In this document: in pieces, positions 18,268 to 27,400 of the stretch
How positions within the stretch are numbered: position 1 is the first letter of the stretch
Layout of the letters: every line of letters begins with the position of its first letter
Assembly: GCA_022842445.1 (NCBI GenBank)
Contig: JALHPO010000007.1
Coordinates: 112,234-176,233 of the forward strand
DNA from: Nitrospira sp.
GTDB taxonomy: Bacteria > Nitrospirota > Nitrospiria > Nitrospirales > Nitrospiraceae
Direction of reading: 5' to 3'
Length of the DNA stretch: 64,000 nucleotides
Translations under genes and position numbers: made by a program
The notes under the pieces: model-generated
Told to the model about the DNA's origin: nothing
What the model saw: the letters and a program-made list of their open reading frames with translations, nothing else
The model's database searches: none

Positions 18268-19118
18268 GTGTTGGGTACTCCATTGTGGCGCGCGATCAGG
18301 TCCCAGGCTTCCTGGGCCGTCTCAGCGTAGTGAAAGAGTTGCAGGTCCTGCTGTGCAATCAAGCCGCAGTCGACGAGCAGTTGCCAGTGGATGAGGTGTT
18401 CCCAAAAGTCCCGCCCTACCAGGACGACAACGACGCTCTCGGTTTTCCCGGTCTGGAGCAACGTCAACGTTTCGAACAATTCATCCAGGGTGCCAAAGCC
18501 TCCGGGAAACGCGACGAGCGCCTTGGCCCGAATGAGGAAGTGCATTTTCCTGATCGCAAAATAGCGAAACTCAAAATTCAGCGCCGGTGAGATGTAGGGA
18601 TTCGGATGTTGCTCGTGAGGCAGCGTGATGTTGAGGCCGATCGATTTCGCGTTGACATCCGCCGCCCCACGGTTGGCGGCTTCCATAATGCCGGGCCCGC
18701 CGCCGGTGACGACGACGTGGTCGCAACGCCCATTGATCTGGCATATGGACGACACGATTCGACCGAATTCTCTGGCGACGTCATAATACTTGGCGAGCTC
18801 GAGCTTGCGTTTGGCGATGGCAACTGTTCGCCGGCATGTCGGGTCATTTGGCATGCGGGCTGCTTCCGCTTCGGCGTGGCGAAGCGCCTGTGTCGCGGCA
18901 GCGGGCTCATGCAGCCTGGCACTGCCAAACACCACGATGGTCGATTGTATGCCTTCCTCGCGCTGTATCAGCTCGGGTTTCAGCAGTTCGAGCCCGATTC
19001 GAATCGGGCGAAGTTCGTCCCGTTCTAGAAACTCCTGGTCCTTATGGGCCAGGATAGAGGAAGAGGGGATAGTGTCGGGACGGGGCGGTGACGTGTGATC
19101 AGATGAGTCCGGTCCCAT
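18264..19118 (-). CDS. LOG family protein (TIGR00730-like, putative nucleotide 5'-monophosphate phosphoribohydrolase)
   Basis: The 284-residue protein has the two family motifs GGGPGIMEAANRGA and PGGFGTLDELFETLT, the PGGxGTxxE catalytic/binding signature. LOG proteins remove the ribose phosphate from nucleotides such as AMP or cytokinin nucleotides; many bacterial members are mis-labelled lysine decarboxylases. The first 40 residues are extra and look flexible. The stop overlaps the start of the beta-CASP gene (ATGA at 18264-18267). First gene of the three-gene operon. Confidence 0.9.
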   Translation of the reverse strand: MGPDSSDHTSPPRPDTIPSSSILAHKDQEFLERDELRPIRIGLELLKPELIQREEGIQSTIVVFGSARLHEPAAATQALRHAEAEAARMPNDPTCRRTVAIAKRKLELAKYYDVAREFGRIVSSICQINGRCDHVVVTGGGPGIMEAANRGAADVNAKSIGLNITLPHEQHPNPYISPALNFEFRYFAIRKMHFLIRAKALVAFPGGFGTLDELFETLTLLQTGKTESVVVVLVGRDFWEHLIHWQLLVDCGLIAQQDLQLFHYAETAQEAWDLIARHNGVPNT

Positions 19119-19184
19119 GGGCCGGCATTATAGCGGGATCGTACGACGAGGGGAAGGCGTGTGATTCGTACGGAGTCCCGGCGG

Positions 19185-19601
19185 TCAGAACGGCCAGAAC
19201 TCGAACAAGGCATGTTCGTCCGTCAAACCAAACGCGTAGGAACGCACGATGAGTCGGTCATCGCAGATGATGAGCAGCCGCTGAATATTAATTCCTGTCC
19301 CCGAGAGGGTCATCGTGGGCGCCACGGGGGATACGATTCGAAACAAGTACCCTAAATTGAGAGACGAAGACCGTGTCGTGCTCCATTTGAATTCTGCAAG
19401 GAACTGATCGGACACAGCCGTGATCTCTTCCGGAGCACCGATACGATCAACGACGTGATGCAAGGTGGTTTCACCGGCCCTGATAAACGACAGGTCTTCC
19501 GGCATGATCGGTGCGTTGAAGTCGACCCTTCGAACCGCGCAGCCCCACAAGCCCATACAGAGCATGACGACCAGGAGAAGGCGGGCGTACCGTGCAGGCA
19601 T
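19185..19601 (-). CDS. Small lipoprotein, BamE/SmpA-like region
   Basis: The 138-residue protein begins with a signal ending in the lipobox LWGC. Its segment IRAGETTLHHVVDRIGAPEEI resembles the K-G-x-T-x2-x-V-x3-L-G-x-P motif of the SmpA/OmlA (BamE) fold, so it may be a distant relative. It probably sits in the outer membrane facing the periplasm. It follows a second lipoprotein of similar build after 7 bp and the two are likely co-transcribed. Confidence 0.72.
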   Translation of the reverse strand: MPARYARLLLVVMLCMGLWGCAVRRVDFNAPIMPEDLSFIRAGETTLHHVVDRIGAPEEITAVSDQFLAEFKWSTTRSSSLNLGYLFRIVSPVAPTMTLSGTGINIQRLLIICDDRLIVRSYAFGLTDEHALFEFWPF

Positions 19602-19608
19602 GATTGCG

Positions 19609-19995
19609 CTATTTCCCCCAGGGTCGCAGCGTAAAATCGACCTCGGGTGTTCGTTTTCCGTAGATCACATCCTGTACGATGCCTTGCCGGTCAAAGAACA
19701 CATAGAGGTTATCACTTCTCAAATTTACGCTCAGGATGTTGAACACAAGCAGGATAAGCCCGGGGGATTTCCCATCGTAGTAGTAGTATTGGAAAATTTC
19801 TTTGTCGTTGCCGACAATAATTCGATCGGGGGCTCCGAAAAGGGTCACCACTAATTCTTTTGTGCTGATTCCTTTTTCGATTTGGCTGAGGTGTTCCTCT
19901 TGTATGGGGTTTCCAACCCGTCCGCGGCTGAGGACACAGCCGTTGATGAGAAGGCATAGTCCGAGAAGAAGGAGCACGGATGTTCTGAAGCGCAT
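19609..19995 (-). CDS. SmpA/OmlA-like small lipoprotein
   Basis: The 128-residue protein has a signal with lipobox LINGC and the SmpA/OmlA pattern IEKGISTKELVVTLFGAPDRI, followed by the strand-rich segment KEIFQYYYYDGKSPG. BamE-type proteins support outer-membrane protein assembly, but this and its neighbour are more divergent, so the role is uncertain. Located 8 bp downstream of the GNAT gene on the same strand. Confidence 0.75.
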   Translation of the reverse strand: MRFRTSVLLLLGLCLLINGCVLSRGRVGNPIQEEHLSQIEKGISTKELVVTLFGAPDRIIVGNDKEIFQYYYYDGKSPGLILLVFNILSVNLRSDNLYVFFDRQGIVQDVIYGKRTPEVDFTLRPWGK

Positions 19996-20003
19996 GAGTC
20001 CTC

Positions 20004-20522
20004 CTAGCGATCTGCTTTATGAGCCCGGTCATTTTTCTTTGATAACACAAAATCCTGCTCGTAGACCACGTACCCGGCAGGAATCAATCCGACACGTTGA
20101 TAGACGGTCTGGGCCTCATGATTATTCTGTTCCGCGTACAGCCTGATGCCGCAGACTTGAGGGTCAGCGGTTGCCTTTGCAACGATCGCTGCATGCATAG
20201 CCCTGTAGACTCCTTGCCGTCGACAGGTTGGGTCTACATAGACACTCTGTACCCACCAGAAGACTCCGTTGCGCCAATCGCTCCATTCAAACGTCACCAT
20301 GAGCTGACCTGCAAGTCGAGGGCGGTCCCGGTCACGAACCTCGGCGACGAGGAAAAATCCCCGCTCTGGCACATCCAGTACCGCAAGGGTCCCATTGCGA
20401 AGCCTGTCCCGATCGAGGCACCGTCCTTCTGTTTCCCGGGCCATCGCCTCGCTGAATCCGATCAACGTCTCTGCATCTGCATAAGCTGCCTGCCTGACAA
20501 CGATGTGTGCCGGAAGGGTCAT
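20004..20522 (-). CDS. GNAT-family N-acetyltransferase
   Basis: From ATG 20522 the protein is 172 residues with the GNAT fold pattern. The acetyl-CoA binding motif A is seen in VQSVYVDPTCRRQGVYRAMHAAI (with Q/RxxGxx/Y), followed by IRLYAEQNNHEAQTVYQRVGL. The substrate is unknown. An upstream in-frame start at 20549 would overlap the DUF502 gene. The stop of that gene lies 4 bp before this start, so the two are probably one transcript. Confidence 0.87.
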   Translation of the reverse strand: MTLPAHIVVRQAAYADAETLIGFSEAMARETEGRCLDRDRLRNGTLAVLDVPERGFFLVAEVRDRDRPRLAGQLMVTFEWSDWRNGVFWWVQSVYVDPTCRRQGVYRAMHAAIVAKATADPQVCGIRLYAEQNNHEAQTVYQRVGLIPAGYVVYEQDFVLSKKNDRAHKADR

Positions 20523-20526
20523 GGTA

Positions 20527-21132
20527 TTACGGGTTTGATTTGGGTGCACTGAGCCAACCTGTCCGTGGTTTGTAGAATCCGGCGGAGAATTCCATCTTCA
20601 TCGCGTCTTCCGGAAGCAGGTTGAGAGGCTGAAGCGCTCGTTCCGGAACGAACGCCAGGAATCCCGTGAAGGGATGGATGGCCGTCGGCACAAATACCAT
20701 AAAAAGGTTCTCAGGCGGGGCGACCTGTATCGCACCCGGGGCAGATCCCATCACGAATCCCAGCGCCCAAAGTCCGTCCCGGGGAAAGGGGAAGGCAACC
20801 ACCGTGCTGGTGCCAAATCGGGAGCGGAAATTCAAGATGTCGGTCATCCCTTTTAAGGTGAGATAGATGCTTTGTACGAGAGGAATCTGCTCAAGCCGCC
20901 GTTCCAGCCGCCTCATCAAATGCTCACCGATGATATGGTCGGCAATAAACCCGACGATGACGAGGAGCAGCACCAACAGGAGGAGTCCAAGTCCCGGTAG
21001 AGGGTCTGTCATATAGCTCCCGACCACCTTATCCAATGCGCTGAAGAGTGTTGAGAGAATCAAGAACGTGGCCCATGTGGGGACTAATACGGCGAGACCT
21101 GCGAAGAAACATCTCGAGAGCGATTTGATCAT
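20527..21132 (-). CDS. DUF502 integral membrane protein
   Basis: The 201-residue protein has two N-terminal transmembrane helices (FFAGLAVLVPTWATFLILS and LGLLLLVLLLVIVGFIAD). The conserved DUF502 features follow: RRLEQIPLVQSIYLTLKGM, FRSRFGTSTVVAFPFPRDGLW and the FVPTAIHPFTGFLAFVP segment. Members are found widely in bacteria and plants but their biochemical role is not established. First gene of a leftward run DUF502-GNAT-lipoprotein-lipoprotein. Confidence 0.88.
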   Translation of the reverse strand: MIKSLSRCFFAGLAVLVPTWATFLILSTLFSALDKVVGSYMTDPLPGLGLLLLVLLLVIVGFIADHIIGEHLMRRLERRLEQIPLVQSIYLTLKGMTDILNFRSRFGTSTVVAFPFPRDGLWALGFVMGSAPGAIQVAPPENLFMVFVPTAIHPFTGFLAFVPERALQPLNLLPEDAMKMEFSAGFYKPRTGWLSAPKSNP

Positions 21133-21305
21133 ATGAAAAGCCGGCGATGGGTTGGATTCCCCTCCCAGTGTATCAGAACATCTGTGGGTTAGGGAGAGAG
21201 AACTGCGGTCGGCTTGCGCTCGATTCTTCTTTCCTTTATCCTACGCACCGTCACATTGAGAAAGCTTCGCACCGTTCACCCGCGTGATGATGGAGGGCCG
21301 CCCTT

Positions 21306-21569
21306 GTGAGCATCAGTAAGGATTTGCTTGCCATTCTTTGCTGTCCGGAAACGAAACAACCGGTCGTGACAGCCGATCCCGCTTTGGTCAAGAAGCTCAA
21401 TGAAGCGGTCGCGCGCGGGGCGTTGCTGAATAAAGGCCAAAAGCCCGTTGTGGAACAGTTGGAGGACGGTCTTGTTCGAGCTGACTTGAAAATCTTCTAT
21501 CCGATCCGGGAAAACATTCCTGTGATGCTCATCGAAGAGGGTATTCCACTCGATCAAATCACGGCATAG
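21306..21569 (+). CDS. Trm112-family protein
   Basis: The 87-residue protein starts at GTG 21306 and has the Trm112/UPF0434 pattern: LLAILCCPETKQPV at the N-terminus, with the paired Cys, and DLKIFYPIRENIPVMLIEEGI at the C-terminus. Trm112 proteins are small activators or partners of methyltransferases; in bacteria the partner is often unknown. GGAGGG lies 9-14 bases before the start. It is divergent from DUF502. Confidence 0.85.
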   Translation: MSISKDLLAILCCPETKQPVVTADPALVKKLNEAVARGALLNKGQKPVVEQLEDGLVRADLKIFYPIRENIPVMLIEEGIPLDQITA

Positions 21570-21663
21570 CCTCATTCACTCTTCTTTTTCCCGCTGACAG
21601 TATTGGTTCTATATCGCCGCCGGCTTCTTGCCTGCCGGGGGCTTGCCAAGGCACGCGTGAGGA

Positions 21664-21951
21664 CTAGGGTGTGACGATCTGCCCTTTGCCCTGTGGGCTG
21701 TCGGTCTTGGAGCCGGTTGAGGTTCCACAATGAAGACAGAGATATTCGTAGAGGTTGCCGGATGGCAGGACGAGTAATAACCGTTCCCTCGTTGGCGTGG
21801 CAACTCGACAGCGAGGGCAGTAGAGGAGGGACGCATTGAGGGATCGAAACTGATCTCTCGAATCCGGCGGCGCTTGTCGTGGACGGTCCATTGCCCCGCG
21901 TGGTTTGCTTGTCAGCCAAGGCGCCATCGGCCTGCGAGGTGTTGAGGACAT
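21664..21951 (-). CDS. Small zinc-ribbon protein
   Basis: The frame encodes up to 95 residues with two CxxC knuckles, LLYCPRCRVATPT and YLCLHCGTSTGS, spaced by about 24 residues, the pattern of a zinc ribbon. The first 30-40 residues are Pro/Arg-rich, and the true start may be the ATG near 21890 (MDRPRQAPPD). No signal peptide. Function unknown; a nucleic-acid or protein-contact role is usual for such ribbons. It stands alone on the minus strand behind the Trm112 gene. Confidence 0.55.
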   Translation of the reverse strand: MSSTPRRPMAPWLTSKPRGAMDRPRQAPPDSRDQFRSLNASLLYCPRCRVATPTRERLLLVLPSGNLYEYLCLHCGTSTGSKTDSPQGKGQIVTP

Positions 21952-22028
21952 GCGGATTGAGATGGGTGGTCTATAGAGTGGTCCAGTACGGGTAGCTTCG
22001 TGTCAGTGGTTCTTCTGTAGACGTCCGG

Positions 22029-22397
22029 TTAGGCTGGTGTTTTTGCTGATTCGATCTCTGTTGCCGTAATGAGGCTGGAGAGGTAGTCCGCAACGAAATT
22101 CAAGGCCTCTTCCCGGCCATCGGCCCGGCGTCCTTTTTCTCTGCGTTGAACTGAAAGTTCATGTTCCAAATCAGATTTCACTTCGCCCAGGATCCGCTGG
22201 AGTGAAGATGGAGTGAGGTTGGCGTCCATGTCTTCAAGTTCCTGGCATCTGTCCAGCACCCAATTCAGTCCCTCAATTCGTCCCGCATAATGTTCCTGCT
22301 CCGCCGTATCGATCCGCGCCATTGCGGTCGCAAAGGTTTGGGCTTCGTAAATGAGGTTATAGAAACTGGTGACCGCACGCTGCAAAGATGGATTCAT
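22029..22397 (-). CDS. Hypothetical helical protein
   Basis: The 122-residue protein is charged and helical (LQRAVTSFYNLIYEAQTF, ELEDMDANLTPSSLQRILGE, SDLEHELSVQRREKGRRADG). It has no signal or membrane span, so it is probably cytoplasmic. No family was recognised. It is preceded by a clear ribosome site (AAGGAG in minus sense before ATG 22397) and lies downstream of another unknown gene, not far from nxrB. Confidence 0.7.
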   Translation of the reverse strand: MNPSLQRAVTSFYNLIYEAQTFATAMARIDTAEQEHYAGRIEGLNWVLDRCQELEDMDANLTPSSLQRILGEVKSDLEHELSVQRREKGRRADGREEALNFVADYLSSLITATEIESAKTPA

Positions 22398-22477
22398 GAT
22401 ACTCCTTGTGTCATTTTGTAAGTGCGCTTTTCAATTATACATGAGATTGACAGGACAACAAGGAGTATTTTACGGCG

Positions 22478-22873
22478 CTATGTAAACAGGAGGGAATCGA
22501 ACTCGTTCATGAAACCGTAGTAGAGAGGGGCAAAGTCCTTCAGACACTCCGGACTGGTTTCCTTCAAACGCTGGAAAAAAAACACCTGCGCCCGCGGGTC
22601 GAGTTGTTCCAGAAGCTTGCTGAGCTCGGCCATGGAATAGCTCCCGGATGGCACACTTAAAATATAGTGAACGAGACGCTCAACGAATTGCTGAGCGATA
22701 TATTCGCTGGTCAGATAACCATCAGGCAGTTTTCCAGATGCCAAGAACTCAGCAAATGGGACGGCTTGCGCTGCAAAGGGAGTCGCTGGCTGCTGAGGGG
22801 AGTCCACGCGGAGGTCGCTCCATTCGATAAAGATACGTATATTCTTCCTTTTGAAATCTACTGGACCTCCCAA
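22478..22873 (-). CDS. Hypothetical protein downstream of nxrB
   Basis: The 131-residue protein is mainly helical, with segments FAEFLASGKLPDGYLTSEYI, FVERLVHYILSVPSGSYSM and LEQLDPRAQVFFFQRLKE. No signal, zinc motif or family was recognised. It lies between the presumed nxr terminator and another unknown gene, on the same strand as nxrAB. It is probably a separate transcript. Confidence 0.7.
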   Translation of the reverse strand: MGGPVDFKRKNIRIFIEWSDLRVDSPQQPATPFAAQAVPFAEFLASGKLPDGYLTSEYIAQQFVERLVHYILSVPSGSYSMAELSKLLEQLDPRAQVFFFQRLKETSPECLKDFAPLYYGFMNEFDSLLFT

Positions 22874-22933
22874 TAATCGTCAAGTGCACAGAAGCAGCAG
22901 TTGGTCCTGAGCCGAAAGACCGATAGAAAGCGA

Positions 22934-22965
22934 AAGGGCGGGGTCCCTTTGGGGAACCCGCCCTT
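22934..22965 (-). terminator. Terminator hairpin downstream of nxrB
   Basis: A GC-rich stem pairs AAGGGCGGG at 22934-22942 with CCCGCCCTT at 22957-22965, extended by an inner TCCC/GGGA pairing around a TTTG loop. It lies 85 bp after the nxrB stop and is flanked by pyrimidine-rich sequence. It probably ends the nxrAB transcript. Confidence 0.75.
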
Positions 22966-23050
22966 CCGTCTTTGACCTAGATCACCGGTTACAGGTTACA
23001 ATCTGAGAACTTCTGCTGGTTCTCAAGCCCCTGCGCCGGTCACTACTCTC

Positions 23051-24340
23051 TTACAGCCAGGTCACGCGCTCCGCCGGCCTGATATAGATCGGCTCTTCAA
23101 CCTGGATACGCGCGACTTCCTTGCCGGATTTGTTAAATCCGAGGACCGTGTCGTTGTACATCTCAAAGCGCTTCCCGTGGATCTGTGTCTCAAACACCTT
23201 GGGACCAGGGATGACATCGTAACGGAACACGATCTGTTGGCTCGCTCTCCAAAGCTGAAGCACCGCCAGCAATTCGCGGCTCGGCACGAGATACTTTTCG
23301 ATGGCATTGTCCACGCCCGGACCAAACATCTGCCTGGCATACCCGCGTGGGCTGTGCCGCGGCGGAATGTAAAACCCGTTTGGCTCGGTGCCCCACTGCG
23401 GATACAGCGGCAGCGCCACTTGCTCGACTCGGATCGCGTAGTAGAGCGGGTGCCAACGATCCTCAGCCCACAGGCCGTCTTCACCGATACGCACCAGACT
23501 CTGCATCCGGATCTTGCCGACGCAGGCCGCCATACAACGGGTTTCCATCGGTTCGCCGCCCGTCAATGGATCCTTGCCTTCGATGCGAGGATAACAGGCA
23601 ATGCACTTCTCAGAGACACGCGTCGTGCCCCGGTACATCGGCTTTTTGAATGGACACTGTTCAACGCATTTCTTGTATCCACGACAGCGATTCTGGTCGA
23701 TCAGGACGATGCCGTCTTCCGGCCGTTTATAGATCGCCTTTCTGGGACAGGCCGCAAGGCAACCAGGATAGGTGCAGTGATTGCAGATACGCTGGAGATA
23801 GAAAAAGAAGGTCTCATGTTCCGGCAAGCTGCTGCCCGTCATCTTCCACGGTTCATCCCGTGAAAATCCGGTCTTGTCGATACCCTCGACCAGTGCGCGC
23901 ATCGATGTGGCCGTGTCTTCGTAAATGTTCACGAAGCGCCACTCCTGGTCGGTCGGGATATATCCAATGGCCGCCTGGCCGACCTTAGCACCCGCGTCGA
24001 AAATGGTCATCCCTTCGAACACGCCATAGGGGGCATGGTGCTTGCGGCCGACACGGACGTTCCACACCTGTCCACCTGGATTGACCTGCTCGATGAGCTG
24101 GGTGATTTTGACATCATAAAACTGCGGGTAGCCGCCGTACGGCTTGGTTTCGACGTTGTTCCACCACATGTACTCCTGTCCCTTTGAGAAGAGCCATGTC
24201 GACTTGTCTGCCATGGAACAGGTCTGGCAGGCTAAACACCGATTGATGTTGAAGACAAAGGCAAACTGCCACTTCGGATGGCGTTCCTCGTAGGGATACA
24301 GCATCTTCCGTCCCAGCTGCCAGTTATACACTTCAGGCAT
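23051..24340 (-). CDS. nxrB: Nitrite oxidoreductase beta subunit NxrB
   Basis: The 429-residue iron-sulfur protein carries four cysteine clusters: CLACQTCSMADK, CNHCTYPGCLAACPRKA, CRGYKKCVEQCPFKK, and CIACYP with a later RCMAACVGK. These bind the [4Fe-4S]/[3Fe-4S] chain that takes electrons from the NxrA molybdenum site. Length and sequence (MPEVYNWQLGRKMLYPYEER start) fit NxrB of Nitrospira. It has no signal peptide of its own, so it probably travels to the periplasm with NxrA. A ribosome site (GGAGGAAA) precedes the start. nxrA ends 97 bp upstream. Confidence 0.96.
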   Translation of the reverse strand: MPEVYNWQLGRKMLYPYEERHPKWQFAFVFNINRCLACQTCSMADKSTWLFSKGQEYMWWNNVETKPYGGYPQFYDVKITQLIEQVNPGGQVWNVRVGRKHHAPYGVFEGMTIFDAGAKVGQAAIGYIPTDQEWRFVNIYEDTATSMRALVEGIDKTGFSRDEPWKMTGSSLPEHETFFFYLQRICNHCTYPGCLAACPRKAIYKRPEDGIVLIDQNRCRGYKKCVEQCPFKKPMYRGTTRVSEKCIACYPRIEGKDPLTGGEPMETRCMAACVGKIRMQSLVRIGEDGLWAEDRWHPLYYAIRVEQVALPLYPQWGTEPNGFYIPPRHSPRGYARQMFGPGVDNAIEKYLVPSRELLAVLQLWRASQQIVFRYDVIPGPKVFETQIHGKRFEMYNDTVLGFNKSGKEVARIQVEEPIYIRPAERVTWL

Positions 24341-24372
24341 AGTTTCCTCCGTATTTCGTCATTCGTCGTTGG

Positions 24373-24433
24373 TTATTCGCAGCATCCCTCACACAGCTCG
24401 TTTCTCGCGTGAGGGACTAGAGCTCACGAATAA
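24373..24433 (-). promoter_or_regulatory. nxrA-nxrB intergenic stem-loop
   Basis: Two nested inverted repeats lie between the genes: CCCTCAC at 24386-24392 with GTGAGGG at 24409-24415, and TTATTCG at 24373-24379 with CGAATAA at 24427-24433. No T run follows. In the transcript this could stabilise or process the mRNA and set the NxrA:NxrB ratio; this role is inferred. Confidence 0.5.
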
Positions 24434-24437
24434 CGTC

Positions 24438-27400
24438 TTACACTTTGATCTTGATGTGTTCGCCTTTCAGCCACTTGATCATAAATTCATTCTCTTGTCC
24501 CGGGGTGAACCCTGTGCGAACCGGTTCCCACGGACCGCGTGCTCCGATACCGCCGTCTTCCGCCTTGGTAATACGGATGAGACATTCTTTCGGCACCGTG
24601 TTGATCGCGTGGTGATCGACCTGGTAGCCCCATTTAAACTTCCAGGCAATGGCATGCTTGCCGGGGAGCGAGTCGAGTTGGTGCATCGGCATCAACCAGT
24701 TTCTCGTGAATGACTGCTGCGCTCCATAGCGGAAGTTCGATTGATATCCGGTATCGATCGCAATGGCGCGTCCGTCCGGCCGAGTTTCATGTCCCTTGAC
24801 CGACTTTGGCGTCGCGACATACGGAGCATGTTTCGACATGGTGACGTGATACGGATACGCCGGATTGTACTTGGCGCGAATCATCAACCGGGCGACCTTG
24901 TAATACGGATCGGACGGCTTCCAGCCACGGTAGGGCCGGTCAACCGGGTTACCATCCACATAGACGTAATCGCCGTCGTTGATTCCCCGGTCCTTGGCTG
25001 CTTGCGGGTTGATGTGCAACTGGTGTTCACCGACACCCGGGGTCCGCTTATCCATGCGGTAGGGATCCCCGAAGTTCGACTCGTAAATTTGCACCCAGTC
25101 GTTCACCGACCATTGGCTGTGCACACGATGACGGGTTTTCGGCGTGACACAGTAGAATTGATAGCCCTTCTCCCAGAGTGGGTTGCTGTGGCGCTTGATT
25201 TCATGCCACGACAACTTGATGTTCCGGATGGTCTTGTCGTCATGGTGTTGGGCCGTGATCGGAATACCGTAGTCATCAGGACGAACATAGGGGTTCGTCG
25301 TGAAGATGGCATTCGGGAGGTACGGAGTCGCCTCCGGTCCCTCACGGTGCGAGATGAAGTTTTCACCGTACTCGATCGCTTCCGGCTCGATACGATAATT
25401 CTCATACCGGCCGCTGCGCGTCCACATGGGCTTGGATTCGTTGGTCTCTTCCCAGAATGGATGCCGGGGATAGGTGCGAACCATGACCATCCAACCCTTT
25501 TCGGACTTCAACATCACGTCGGCTGAATAGCCATAGAAGGTGCTGGATGCGTCGAGCATGCGCTGCGCATAGACGTCCACGCGATTGGCATAGACCATCG
25601 CGAAGTAGTCCTTCATACGCTTGTCGCCCGTCATGTCCGACAACTTCGCCGCGACGCCCGCGAACGTGTCGAGATCGTTTCGTGTGTCGTACAACGGACG
25701 AATACCGCCCTTCCAGATCTGAACCCACGGATTGGACACCGTCACGGTCATTTCGGGATAAGTGAACTCCATCCATGAGTTGCAGGCAAACGCGATATCG
25801 TTATGGTTCACGTCCGAGGTCATTTCGATATCTTGCGTGATCAAGCACTCGATGTTCGGATCCACGTTGCGTACCATGTCGTAATGGTGCTTGGCGTTAT
25901 TGAGGACGTTCACATTGACCACCCAGCGGAATTTGCTGGGCGTCGGCATGTGGGTTTTTCCGGTGAACACCTTCCGTCCATACTTGGGAGTATTGACGAT
26001 CAGCGCCGTATCACCGTGGTTCCAGTATCCGACTTCTTCTCCATAGTAGTACTGCTTGGTCTTGATTTCCTTCCCATGCGCATTCGGGTCCAGCGTGATA
26101 TTGAACGGATCTTCACCCGTATGCACGGACAGACCGGCGCCGGACCAGGGCGTTGCCGTCCACGTACCGGCTTTGTAGTTACCAGCCCAGGTATGCTGAC
26201 CGGTGCCGAATTTCCCGACGTTACCGGTGATGATCAGGACCATGGCAGCGCCTCGGGCGTTGATGGTCTGATGGAAATAATGGCAGGTACCTTCTCCGTT
26301 GTGGATCGCAGCCGGCTTGATGGTGCCTGAATCGCGCGCCCACCGCACGATGAGATCTTTCGGAGTGCGGCAGATCTGATGCACCGTATCCAGATCGTAG
26401 TCCTGGAAATGCACCATATACATTTGCCAGATCGGCATCGCATCGATTTCACGGCCGTTGAGCAGCTTCACCCGATAGCTGCCGTTGAGCGCCGCATCGA
26501 TACCGCTGTTCGTATAGTGCCATCCCACCTGTTCACGATGCAGAGGCACCGCTTGTTTCTTGTTGAGATCCCAGACCATCATGCCGCCGAGCCGTTCGAT
26601 CTGCTCGGGCTTCAACGTTTGAATGCGCCCCGAGTAGCTCTTTGAGAAGTCCGGAAACTTATAGTCGGCGATGACATCGCGCGGATCAAGATACTGCAAC
26701 GTATCCGTGCGGACCAGGATGGGCGCATCGGTAAATTGCTTCATGAAATCGGCATCGTGCATGTTCTCATCGACAATGATCTTCATCGCCCCGAGAAAGA
26801 GCGAGCCGTCGGACTCCGGACGCAACGGCATCCAGTAGTCGGCACGATAGGCGGTCGGATTGTACTCGGGCGTGATGACGACCACACGGGCGCCGCGCTC
26901 GATGCACTCCAGCTTCCAGTGCGCTTCCGGCATCTTGTTTTCGACGAAGTTTTTGCCCCAGCTGGTGTTCAGCTTGGAGAACCGCATGTCGGACAGGTCG
27001 ATGTCGGATCCCTGCACACCGGACCAGAACGGGTGGGCCGGGTTCTGGTCGCCGTGCCACGTGTAGTTCGACCAATAACGGCCGCCCTGCGCTTGATCAG
27101 GGCTCACCTTGCGAATCCAGGTGTCCAGGAGGGCATTGATACCGCCGTTCATACGGGTGTTGCCCATCTTGCCGATGATGCCAAGGACCGGCATGCCGGA
27201 GCGATGCTTGAAGCATCTGGTACCGGCACCCTTCATCATCTCGATCATTTCAGGCGCATACCCCTGCTCACGGAGACGCCGCGCTCCGGCTTCGCCGCTG
27301 TACCGGGTCCCGATGATGATCATGGCCTTTGCCGCATAGGTGAAGGCGGTGTCCCAGGATACGCGCAACATGTCGTCCAGGAAGCGGCTGTCAAACTTGT

